Assembly: GCA_012932295.1 (NCBI GenBank)
Contig: JAAONU010000013.1
Span: forward strand, 46,452,627-46,516,626
DNA from: Cyclina sinensis
Lineage: Eukaryota; Mollusca; Bivalvia; Venerida; Veneridae
Direction: 5' to 3'
Length of the DNA stretch: 64,000 nt
Shown here: positions 10,209 to 19,941 of the stretch, in pieces
How the letters are laid out: every line of letters starts with the position of its first letter
Numbering within the stretch: position 1 is the first letter of the stretch
Notes under the pieces: generated by a model
Told to the model about the DNA's origin: nothing
Seen by the model: only the letters and a program-made list of their open reading frames with translations
Databases searched by the model: none
Position numbers and translations under genes: made by a program

Positions 10209-10582
10209 CTTGATACTATAAGCGTATCCTGTGCTGGAAACGAGGAGAGGTTTCTTCCTTTGTGAAGCTCCTTTCACTATGGTGAATGTTTCGGGAGATT
10301 CTTCCAATACAGTTTCGTCAGGATTGATAGGACGAGGTCCCTCTGCTATAGGCTGTGGATCATCTGTTTCCCGGTGCGGCATATTGAATGAGTCTGTCAG
10401 GAGAGCTGATTCATCGTGGACATCAGTGTCATCTTGTTGATCATGTACCTCATCGTTTCTGTCAGATATATCTATCTCATCATTCTGGTCAGGTTGCGGT
10501 AGCGTGGTAGTACATCCTTTACAGACAAATGTTAACCCTGCCTTGTTCTCAACTAATGCCTTATACATCACCTCATTAATAC
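10209..10582 (-). CDS. PHD end, acidic linker and FLYWCH start (exon 2)
   Basis: The exon lies between a TTTTAACAG acceptor and an AAG|GTAATA donor. It completes the PHD finger (INEVMYKALVENKAGLTFVC, then KGC), crosses an Asp/Glu-rich linker of about 70 residues, and ends with the start of a FLYWCH finger (FTIVKGASQRKKPLLVSSTG, YAYSIK). Entry phase matches exon 11224-11326 exactly and exit phase 0 matches exon 9756-9806. FLYWCH fingers bind DNA and are typical of MULE-type transposases and their domesticated relatives. The intact phases argue that this was recently a real spliced gene. Confidence 0.65.
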
Positions 10583-11223
10583 CTGTTAAAATAGAATGGT
10601 AACAGTCTAGCTTATATGTCAGCAAATTTTAGAAAAAAATAAATCATGACTTCAAAGACTCGCAGATCATATATTATTTGTAGTATCTTCTCTATATATA
10701 AATACACACATTTGATAAATATTTCCTGAACTGGAGGAACAAAATTAGTAATTCCTCAACTGAACTCAAATATTTTATTGCATCGTACATTATACATGTA
10801 GCATCAAAATATGTGTAATATAATTCATATGAAATTTTGGAACGTAGATTTAACAGTTCTTTTCTGTAGACACTGTTAATCAATAAATAAAACAATTTGC
10901 GTACATTGACAATATGGCACATACATGACTACTGTTACTAAGAACAAAAAAGGAAATGAATATATTGGAAATATTGACCTGAGACTAATTTTCAGGCTGT
11001 TTTTTGTTCGTTTTTGTGACGATTTATACATTTTTTTAAAATTCTTGTACCGATTTGACACTTTTATCAATTACTACGACGGATTAAGTACATTTGATGT
11101 GAAAATGCAAGTACAGAATTTGATTACTTTTTATGCATATTATATCAATATAATTTTCACTCAGGTAAGGAAAAAATTATTAATATACTAAAAAATATAT
11201 GTTACTTTAATATGAATAAATAC

Positions 11224-11326
11224 CTGAATCACAATGAATGTGTTGCCACTGTGAGCACCAATCACATTCTACTGCAGCATCATCATCTCCGACTACAAGT
11301 CGGCACTGAATACACAAGCATTCCAT
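11224..11326 (-). CDS. First exon of a PHD-FLYWCH gene
   Basis: Starts at ATG 11326 and ends at a CAG|GTATTT donor. It encodes MECLCIQCRLVVGDDD and then VECDWCSQWQHIHCDSG, a classic PHD finger half (C-x2-C, C-x2-C, W-x-H-x2-C). The final G codon is split and completed exactly by exon 10209-10582. PHD fingers recognise histone H3 tails, so with the FLYWCH finger the protein would couple chromatin and DNA binding. No acceptor lies close upstream of the ATG, so this is probably the first coding exon. Confidence 0.65.
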
Positions 11327-11649
11327 AACAATTTTTTTCACAGTTTAAAAGCAATCCGTGTTGTACATCAAAGTATTTCAGTTTAAGAATTATAATTCCA
11401 GAAAAAAAGCAGTATATACGTTTTCCAAGTGTGTAGAAAACATAAATTAAAACACTAAATACAACATGCTTATACATATCTTAAGAAGCTAACAGTTTGC
11501 TATGTTTTTTACGACCTGCATTTGATCTAACGGGTTGTTTCTTTATTATGATAATCTTAATTTAAAGTTTTTGGCAAATACAAATAATTAAAGTGAAATT
11601 GGAATAGGACATCAAAGGACTCATATTATTACCATCGTGCTGCGTTCCG

Positions 11650-11880
11650 ACATGAAAACACGAATAAAAATATCGCCGTCGTCTTTAGACTTTTTGCGGT
11701 TACTCCCCTTTTTTATTTTGTGGCGTCGAAATTCCCGAGTCCCGGGATGTAAAAACCGACCAAAGTCTAATTCCCGGGACCCGGATTCCATAAGTTTATC
11801 AAATTCCCGCCTGTCAGGAATGGTCTTCTGTCTAAAGCCCCATGTATGCCCGCCGCCCCCCGGGCGGGCAAAATATTGAC
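11650..11880. other. GC-rich patch with CCCGGG words
   Basis: Several CCCGGGA/TCCCGGG palindromic words and a GCCCGCCCGGGGGGCGG-like core stand out in AT-rich surroundings. It may be a fragment of a TIR element. No gene is supported. Confidence 0.35.
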
Positions 11881-12156
11881 AGGTGCATTATATCATAATG
11901 ATGTCAAAATCTACCTTAACAATTCAAGAACTGTTTATGCATTTGTGATAAAAACCTTTCACTTGTCTAAAAAATAGCAAGAACTGGTATCTAAAACTCC
12001 TTAGTTTTCATTTTAGATGTCACAGACACAAAATGAATAAAAAACAAGAGATGTTTGTAAACACGTATGCTCCCCTAATTGTAAACATTGTCATGTTGCT
12101 ATGATTTCTAAACTTTAAATTACATAAATGGCCTTTGTAATTAATTTGAAACTTAC

Positions 12157-12265
12157 AATGTACTTAGGGAGTCGTACCACTTCTTTCACTGCAATCTTTG
12201 CAGTACATCCCTGTTTTTTTTTGTTTAAGAGAAGTTCTCCTTCTCTTAGGTCTTGGATTGTCATC
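12157..12265 (-). pseudogene. CARF-like conserved gene, exon 2
   Basis: Lies between an ATTTATTATCAG acceptor and a GTAAGT donor, and reads MTIQDLREGELLLNKKKQGC then TAKIAVKEVVRLPKYI. The 'C-x-A-x-I-x-V-K-E-V-x-x-x-P-x-Y' block is one I know from CARF-like and MULE-associated proteins of invertebrates. The phase fits exon 12788-12939 (2 nt + 1 nt). It is probably part of a multi-exon gene now decayed. Confidence 0.45.
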
Positions 12266-12787
12266 CTGATAATAAATATATACTTTCTATAAAAATGAAC
12301 AGTGAAGCTATTTGGTCTGAAACTTCATGCAAAATTTTCATAAGAAATATATATCCAACTTTTCTCACAGATCTATATAACTCCAATATATCTCTGGCTA
12401 ATATGACATTTTCCTCACATAAGAAAATCTATATATAATGTGTCTGTGTATATCCTGATGTACAATTTAATACCTAATGTGAAAACCAACAGCCTAATAA
12501 ATGATTTTTAGCAAAAAAAGTACTAGTCTCCTAAGAAATTTCAGTGAGGAAAATGAAAATACTATGATATTGATGTTTGGAGATATATACAAGTAAGAAC
12601 ACATTACATGCATTTTATTGCTTTATTTGTAAGTTTTCCATAAAAAGTGTGAGATGCCGGGTACACTGACAATACATGTACAACAGCAGATAATACGTAT
12701 ATGAAAATATGCTTACACTTGGGTATTATCAGTTTTGTATAATATTACTTTATTTTCGATTATAGGATAGCCAAATAAATTACATAC

Positions 12788-12939
12788 CATCAGCTCATCT
12801 TGTCTTTGGTCCCTTTGTCTACACTTCCAGGCCCAAACAAACACTCTTTCGTACATGTTCCAATAAATATAAATTGAACACCATCGAAAGGAATCAAACC
12901 ACTTTTGTCCTCAAAATGGAGGCGGCTATTATCATCTGG
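12788..12939 (-). pseudogene. CARF-like conserved gene, exon 1 (stop near its end)
   Basis: Acceptor TTTTTAAGAG and donor ATG|GTATGT bound an open frame reading RLHFEDKSGLIPFDGVQFIF then IGTCTKECLFGPGS. The 'IPFDGVxFI..G....EC.fGp' block precedes the C-x-A-x-I block in the family I recall as CARF-like, the same order as seen here. A TGA one codon before the donor is the only lesion, and phases with exon 12157-12265 are otherwise perfect. The alternative frame through the donor is less family-like. Confidence 0.45.
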
Positions 12940-14601
12940 CTCTTAAAAATAATAAAAAAAACAATCAACTGGTTCAAGTGATGTTCATGACAGCCTTTCA
13001 TACAATGTATTAGAAAAAAAGGACTTTATGGGTGAGATCTGGTACTACTGCTGTTTGATACGCCACGAACAGAAAGAATACTTTATTATTTATGTGTTCA
13101 GCAAGGTATTAGTAGATATCCCATTTATGTCAACATACATACACAATTTAACAAATGTTACTACTGAGTTTCTCAACCATTTCAAATAAAGGTAAAAGGG
13201 GAAAAAGGGAAAGCAATTAAGTATCCATAAGTTTTAGTACCATAGCCAGAATTATAACATACAGCAACGAACATACGAATTACCAATTATCCGAACAACT
13301 ATGACAGTGACTAACTAACGTTTTTTCCCAAATCTCTCCTTCTTCCCCGAAACATATGCTATGTTGCAGCTTCTAGAAAAGTTTGAAATTACCACTTCAA
13401 CATCGGCTAGATTAGACACCCAACCACTCGTTGGAGAAATTTCATTCCAGTTCATTTTGTTTAAACTTTTTGTTTTTGTTCTTGTTGTTGTTGTTGCTGT
13501 GTATTGTGTTCCTCATGTATATTAATAGTCAGTTTCCGAATATTAATTAGGTCCTTCCGAGGGTGCCCATTTTCCGTTAACCCAAATTGATAATGGATAT
13601 AACTTACTGTGGGGTCGCACTTAACTACTGACTAATTAACTGACGACATAGAATAAGAAGGAAAACACTGAGCACATAGGTAAAGAAGGATTATCGGAAA
13701 ACACTGACCATATAGACAAAGAAGGATTGTTGATAACGGTTAATAGGTGTGAAAATGGTCATAGTTATTGCACATTACATTGAATGTATTAAATTAATAA
13801 ATGTGTTATCACAAATTAAACGGAATGTACTAGATTTGTCCCGAAAATAACATGTATATGAAGATTGTATAAGATATAAATAAAGTCACTAGTCAACAAA
13901 TAACAAGATGTCCAATGTATATCATACATTTATTTTTTACATGTTCATATTATGTAAAAAGAACAAGACAAAGCAGTAGAAACAGTATTATGACAAACAG
14001 TATATTCAATATAGGCCCAGGACAAACTAATCAGTCACAGAACAGTACAAAAATTTATTGTGACATAAGCACATTTGCTCATCGTCATATACCACAATAA
14101 AATACACATATAAAACGTTTGTAACAAACATCAAAATATTAATGTTTTATAAAATTATTATTCTTCATAATTAATTCTATCATACGTTTATCATGTACTT
14201 TCACTAGAAAATTAAGAATTAAAACAGTTTATCGTGCATGAAGATTTAAAGTATTTACAGAAGCGGAATGTGAAAAACGTGAGTTTTGACTTGAGTTAAG
14301 CAGACATGATTTGGTGCTTATCTGAATTACTTGAAGGGCAGATGAATTCTAGGTCTAAATTTGATATTTTAAAAAGCACCTCTACACAATGCTTATGGTA
14401 CCATGATGAGCATTTATCACACATGACTTGGTCACCTAAACATGCTGGCAAATTACAGAACAAAACAGTACTTTATTTCTCTCAGGTATAATGATACAGC
14501 ATGGGGACATAGCAAGACAATATAATATAATCCAGTTCAAGAACGTCACTAAATGTTCGGATTTATATTTTAATTAATCAACATTCTACATGGGGGAAAG
14601 A
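12940..14601. other. Gene-free stretch
   Basis: AT-rich sequence with a TTG/TTTTTG-rich run near 13458-13500. There is no coding signal, and in particular no ORF2 behind the L1-like ORF1. Confidence 0.45.
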
Positions 14602-15879
14602 CTAAATGCTTACTCCAAATTTGAGACAGTTAATCTCTTGCTCATTAACTATGTCTGACCCCCGACTGGCCTTATGTACAGTTTTTTGAGTTCGCTCATC
14701 AGAATTATCCCAAGGACGGTTAAACTCCAGTTGTGTATTATTAACGTTTTGTGTAGTCTGTTCAGGTGCGCAACCTCTTGTAGGGTGTTGCTGCGGTGAT
14801 CGAGATTCACGTCTCCTGTGTTTAGTACGTCCCTCTGGTGACCTGGGTACATTCATACTGATACGCCCCTGCGAGGATTCGCTTGATTTATCAGCAGGTT
14901 GGCTGTGCTGAAGATTTGTATCCTTGCACGCACGAGTATCACGGTATTCATGATTTGTATATGGGACAAAGGTACTATACACAGGTTTTCCAATACGCAC
15001 ACAATTGCGCTGTAAAACTGTATTCCAATCGGAAAACATGTCCGCTATTAACCTGCCGCCCATTATTAGCTTAGCAGGGTACACAATAGCCACCTTACTT
15101 TCCGGAAAATCCTTTCTAAGCTCTTTGAATTTGGTCCATAACTTGCGTCTTGCCATTTCAATTTCAACAGGAAAATCACGGTTTATATGAAATTCAGTCA
15201 CTTTCAGCAATTTGGCATTTGCAATAACAAATTCGGTATCCTTGGTATCAATAAAATTCACAATAATAGGTCTGGTTGAGTCACGCTTGAATTGTCCAAG
15301 CCTATGTGCTCTAGAAATACAGGGTCTGCGATCCAGGTAAAGATTATCGAGCAAGAATTTGTAAATGGTAGCCATGCAAGACTCGCCTTTCATCTCAGGG
15401 ATTCCGCCAAAAATGAGGTTCTTACGCCTGCTGCGAGCTTCAATGGCGATCGACTTATATTCAAGTAATTGCATTCTCATTTCATGGTCCGATAACTGGG
15501 TCTCAATATTGTGTACTTTTACATGTAGCTCTACACACTGCTCTACTCCACGGTTGATTTGATGCATTTCTGAGTGCATTTCAGAGTACATTTTTGATAA
15601 CTTTTCTGTGACAGAGAGTTGGTCTTTAGCTTCAAGATTAAACTCACCACTTCTACCTCCTGAAATAATCCTATTCTGTTTCGACGAATGACCCACTTTA
15701 GTCCAAGTTTGAAAATTTTCACTTTCATTGTCCTTGATAAAAACATTGCCGCCACCATTTTGTGAATTTTCAAGATCCGTCAATAGTCCAAACGAGTTTT
15801 TTGTAGATATGGCAGGCTGACTGCTACCAAAATTAATCCCCTCCCGTACAGTGTTACCCAATACACTAGTTTTATCCAT
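14602..15879 (-). CDS. L1-like retrotransposon ORF1 protein
   Basis: An intact 425-codon ORF. Residues 85-150 form a coiled coil rich in E/K/M/H heptads. Residues 152-235 start with RRKNLIFGGIPE and form the RRM-like nucleic-acid-binding domain (Transposase_22 type). Residues 235-300 (HINRDFPVEIEMARRKLWTK) match the C-terminal domain of L1 ORF1p, followed by a long basic, Ser/Arg-rich tail. ORF1p coats element RNA and acts as a chaperone. No endonuclease/RT ORF2 follows on the minus strand, so this copy is 3'-truncated or belongs to an ORF1-only (HAL1-like) lineage. The long frame is uninterrupted, unlike its neighbours. Confidence 0.85.
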   Translation of the reverse strand: MDKTSVLGNTVREGINFGSSQPAISTKNSFGLLTDLENSQNGGGNVFIKDNESENFQTWTKVGHSSKQNRIISGGRSGEFNLEAKDQLSVTEKLSKMYSEMHSEMHQINRGVEQCVELHVKVHNIETQLSDHEMRMQLLEYKSIAIEARSRRKNLIFGGIPEMKGESCMATIYKFLLDNLYLDRRPCISRAHRLGQFKRDSTRPIIVNFIDTKDTEFVIANAKLLKVTEFHINRDFPVEIEMARRKLWTKFKELRKDFPESKVAIVYPAKLIMGGRLIADMFSDWNTVLQRNCVRIGKPVYSTFVPYTNHEYRDTRACKDTNLQHSQPADKSSESSQGRISMNVPRSPEGRTKHRRRESRSPQQHPTRGCAPEQTTQNVNNTQLEFNRPWDNSDERTQKTVHKASRGSDIVNEQEINCLKFGVSI

Positions 15880-16071
15880 TTTCTCAGTTAATTTGCAAAT
15901 TTATTCGAAGAAATTTTAATTTTCACTGCACACAAGAAAAACATGACTTTCTTGACTGGAAACCAATATTAAATTAACAAAATACAGTAATTTCCAATTA
16001 ATATACATCTTTGATATTTCTTACATTGACCACTTAATGTCTTTTTTGTTGTTGTCAATTCAGTTATTTTT

Positions 16072-18063
16072 AGCTCACCTGAGCACAAAGTGCTCAGGGT
16101 GAGCTTTTCTGATCAGTCTTTGTCCATCGTCCGTCTGTCCATCATCAACTTTTCATTCAAATGACATCTCTTCTGAAACCAAAGGGCCAAATTAAATGAA
16201 ACTTGCCAGGGATGTTCCTTGCATGAAGCTCTACCAAGATTGTTCAAATGGTTCTGGTCCATTGCATTTCTGGTTCACTGGAGCTAAAATTAGATTTTAA
16301 AAGTTGAATCTTTAAAAATCTTCTTCTCCGAAACCTCAAGGCCTGGAGCTTAGATATTTAGTATGAAGCATCATCTAGTGGACCTCTACCAAGTTTGTTC
16401 AAATTATGACTGTGGGGTAAAAACTGACTCCACCCCAGGGGTCAGTTGATTTTACATAGATTTATATAGGGAAAACTTAAAAATCTTCTTGACAGAAACC
16501 AGAAGGCCTAGAGTTTAGATATTTGGTGTGCGGCATTGTCCAGTGAACCTTTACCAAGTTTGTTCAAATCATGGCTCCTGGGTCAAAAATGGCCCAGCCC
16601 CAGGGGTCACATGTTTTACATAGAGTTATATAGGAGAAACTTTAAAAAATCTTCTTGTCAGAAACCACAAGGCCTAGAGTTAAGACATTTGGTGTGCAGC
16701 ATTGTCCAGTGGACCTTTACCAAGTTTATTCAAATCATGTCTCCAGGGTCAAAAAAGGTCCCGCCCCAGGGGTCACATGTTTTACATAGAGTTATATAGG
16801 AAAAACTTTAAAAATCTTCTTTTCAGATACCAGAAGGCCTAGAGTTAAGATATTTGGTGTACAGCATTGTCTACTAGACCTCTACCAAGTTTGTTCAAAT
16901 AATAGCCCCTGGGTCAAAAAAGGCCCCGCTCCAGGGGTCACATGTTTTACATAGAGTTATATAGGAAGATTTTTAAAAATCTTCTTGTCACAAACCAAAA
17001 GGCCTAGGGGGGGTCATTTGATTTTACACAAGGATTTATATAGGGAAAACTTTAAAAATCTGCTGCTCTGAAACACCAAGAGCTATACCTTCAATTGTAT
17101 GTTGTTATGTCTCCCCCGAAACCCGCCCTTCTGATGGAGACATATTGTTTTGCCTTGTCCATGGGTGTCTGTCTATCTGTCTGTCTTTCACACTTTGTTT
17201 CCTTTTAATAACTTGAGTACCAGTTGACCCAAAGCCTTCAAACTTCACAGGGTTATTGCCCTTATTGAGTACAAAATATCCCTTTTGTGTTTTTGGTCAG
17301 TAGGTCAAAGGTCAAGGTCAGAGGGACCTCTAGAGTGAAAACCGTTTCCACTCAATAACAGGATTACCATTTCACCCAGAGCCTCCAAACTTCATAGGAT
17401 GATTGCTTTTACTAAATAGAAGAACCATTTTGTTTTTGGGGCTAGTTTGTCAAAGGTCAGGGTCACAGGGACCTGTAGAGTGAAAACTATTTCAGCAGAG
17501 TAACTGTAGTACCATTACAACAAGAGCCTTCAAACTTTATAGGATAATTGTATTAGAAGAACCCTATTGTTTTTAGGGTCCATAGGTCAAAGGTTAAGTT
17601 CACAGGGACCTGAAGAGTGAAAACTGTTTCTGCTCAGTAACTGGAGTACCATTTTACCCAGAAGTTTCAAACTTCATAGGATGATTTTCTTTACTCAGTA
17701 AAAGAACCCAATCATTTTTTGGGGTCAGTAGGTCAAAAGTCAAGGTCACTGGGACCTGTAGAGTGAAAACTATTTCTTCTCAGTAACTGGAGTATAATTA
17801 CACCCAGAACCTTCAAACTTTATAGGGTAATTATATTAGAAGAACACTATTGTTTTTTGGGGTCTGTAGGTCAAAGGTCAAAGTCACTGGGACCTGTAGA
17901 GTAAAACTATCTCTGCTAAAAAATATAAGTACCATTACACCCAGAGTCTCCAAACTTATAGGAAACTTATTCAAACTTGCACCCATAAAAACCAATAACG
18001 ATATTTGTAACACGAGCAATGAGACCCAGGTGAGCGATTTAGGGCCATCATGGCCCTCTTGTT
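16072..18063 (+). mobile_element. Composite Helentron/DINE-like element
   Basis: The 5' end is a near-perfect hairpin (AGCTCACCTGAGCAC / GTGCTCAGGGTGAGCT), followed by a GTCCATC/GTCTGTCC stretch and tandem blocks of about 155 bp (CTTCTTGTCAGAAACC...GGTGTGCAGCATTGTC...AAGTTTGTTCAAATC). The 3' end is GGTGAGC (the inverse of the 5' stem), then hairpin AGGGCCATcATGGCCCT and CTTGTT. At 17099-17960 a different head (TGTCTCC...GGAGACA hairpin) and about 200-bp repeats with AGGTCAAAGGTCAAGGTCAC replace the body. These features match pearl/DINE-1/HINE elements (non-autonomous Helentrons), but no protein is encoded. Confidence 0.65.
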
Positions 18064-18578
18064 TCATTTTCTAGACATGTTATCAAATGTTCTCGTAGCT
18101 TACTAGAGTTAAATATTAAGTCATTACACATTTTATTTCGTACACAAAAAGAAGATGCATGAGCGATGGCAAATAATCCGCAATCAACTGAATTGTCCTG
18201 TTTTTTAACCTGTGGGATGTTAATTTCAATAGAATTTCTGTTTTTACCGTAAATTTGGGAAAGTTGAATCTTTAAACCATCAGGAAAAATCCTATCATTT
18301 AGTTGTTCATTAGCTAAGCTGTCTATAAGATAAATTTTATTACTGTGTATAATCGACGTTACCGGATGATCTTTATGATTATGGTGAATTTAACATGATA
18401 AATTTTCCGCAGATTGAAAAGGTGTGAATATTGTCCATATTTGTTTGTCTTTGTTAAATATTGGTACTTGGCAATACAGCAATGACAAAAGACAAATAGT
18501 TGTATAATATGACCTGTCTTGCATTGGACAATAATTAAAAGTTGCTTGAATTAACTTAATCGGAATGTGGCGTGTCAT
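18064..18578 (-). pseudogene. Ulp1/SENP-like cysteine protease remnant
   Basis: The C-terminal half is clear. SNKIYLIDSLANEQL carries the acidic catalytic-region block. After it comes KKQDNSVDCGLFAIAHASSF with the catalytic cysteine in DCGLFAIA, then KLREHLITCLENE, the usual end of C48 peptidases. Such enzymes cut SUMO-like tags and are frequent in DNA transposons. A TAA at 18390-18392 interrupts the frame; the upstream part (to 18578) is open but I cannot see the expected His-Trp block. The repeat ending at 18063 cuts off the natural stop. Confidence 0.65.
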
Positions 18579-18854
18579 TTCTGTTTGTCAAAAAACACTC
18601 AAAATATTATATATAACCATTTTTAGATGTTAAAGTTGCTGTTTGTAAATGAGAACAACTATAGCCATGAAGTATTTTACAAAATCAATTAACTGAAATT
18701 GATTGTCAAAATTGAACAATGGTCAGTTTACAAAAACACATCACAAAAAAGTAATGGCACAATTCATTATAAGGTAGTACATGTAAACTAGTAAAATACT
18801 GCCGAGACGCACAGAACCAGTCAATTGTGCCAATATAATACTATTTTAAGTTTC

Positions 18855-19238
18855 TTAATTTTGTTCTTTTTGTTTGCTTGAATCTGCAGCCCCTCTTACA
18901 CTTCTAAGTAATGGATCATCCCTGAATCATTCAAATGAACACCATCACAAAATATTGTGCAGCATGGGTGTTTCACACCAGAGATCTTCCAGTAAGTCAA
19001 TCCATGCTCGGCACACTCGGCTTTCAGCTTTCCATTCACCTACAAGACAAAATTGTTGTATACTTCCGGTGCAAGATGTCGTGGTCGTGGCTTAGGTAGG
19101 AGTTGGACAATAACAACTGACTGGATATTGTATCTTGCCTTCCACATTAGTGCCAAACTAGTAATTTTCATGGTTAACACATCACTGTCAAAAATTGATG
19201 TATCGACGTCGTTGCCAACGAAATGAAAAAAAATATTC
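18855..19238 (-). pseudogene. SGNH/GDSL-hydrolase-like exon
   Basis: Opens after a TTAATTCAG acceptor and ends at TAA 18855. Block III is FHFVGNDVDTS (G-x-N-D); a middle section reads YNIQSVVIVQLLPKPRPRHL. Block V is CDGVHLNDSGMIHYLRSVRG, with the catalytic Asp and His in DGVH. This is a form of SGNH hydrolase fold often carried by invertebrate mobile elements. A TAG right after NNFVL breaks it between blocks III and V, and block I (GDS) would be in a missing upstream exon. The Ulp1-like remnant lies directly downstream on the same strand. Confidence 0.6.
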
Positions 19239-19941
19239 CTGAATTAAACAAACGAATATATCCCCTTTTATGCTTGCTAAATTCAGAAATATTCAGTGTT
19301 TTTCGTGAAAAATTTTTGTAAATCCAAGATGGTGCTAATTAATGCAGAAACTGAAAGGCTAAAAAACCCGCCTCTCCTGTTCCATACTGGTAATGGTTTT
19401 GTAGCATCCATAAATGTATTTATCTAACAATAAATAAACATATGCTTGGCGTGTATTTTAACATCGTCATAACAATTCCTTACTTTTAATCCAAACGGTA
19501 CACCGTAAGAATGTGTGTGAGTGTATGTGTTTTCAGAAAAAATACTCTGACTCGCCCTCTGCCTGTATTGGCAAACAGTCCGACTTGGGCTGAGTGATTG
19601 GTGTGTCCGATATAAAAATCCTTGCTTCTTGGACTTCGTCTTCTGAAAAATGAACTGTTTCCTCACTTGTGTTAGGACTGGCTGGTATTGGTATTGTAGA
19701 CCGGAATCAAAGCAGATCGTCTGAAAAAGATTGAAAATACTTATAATAAATAAATCACTTAAGTTCATCTTACTCATCAACAGTTTTCTTAAACACATCT
19801 AAAAATGACTTTAAAATATCATTTCGCTCGGCTGCCATTCTGTCTTAGTTCTTTTCTCTCCTTCTTCTCTTCGTCTTTCTTCTGCAGCTTTTAAGAACAG
19901 TTAAGTGTCTAATGCACCAGATTCTGTATGGGCTTTCTTTT
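19239..19941. other. Intergenic, weak exon-like signals
   Basis: An acidic minus-strand reading (SEDEVQEARIFISDTPITQP) occurs near 19570-19690 behind a TTTTTCAG acceptor, but a stop separates them. It could be an upstream exon of the SGNH gene. Not annotated as a gene. Confidence 0.25.

Noticed and set aside
11637..11879. Plus-strand ORF over the GC-rich patch
   Set aside because: Composition follows CCCGGG repeats; there is no start context, splice site or family.
19424..19798. 124-codon minus-strand ORF
   Set aside because: The annotated frame has no motif; a different frame looks more protein-like but is interrupted by stops.
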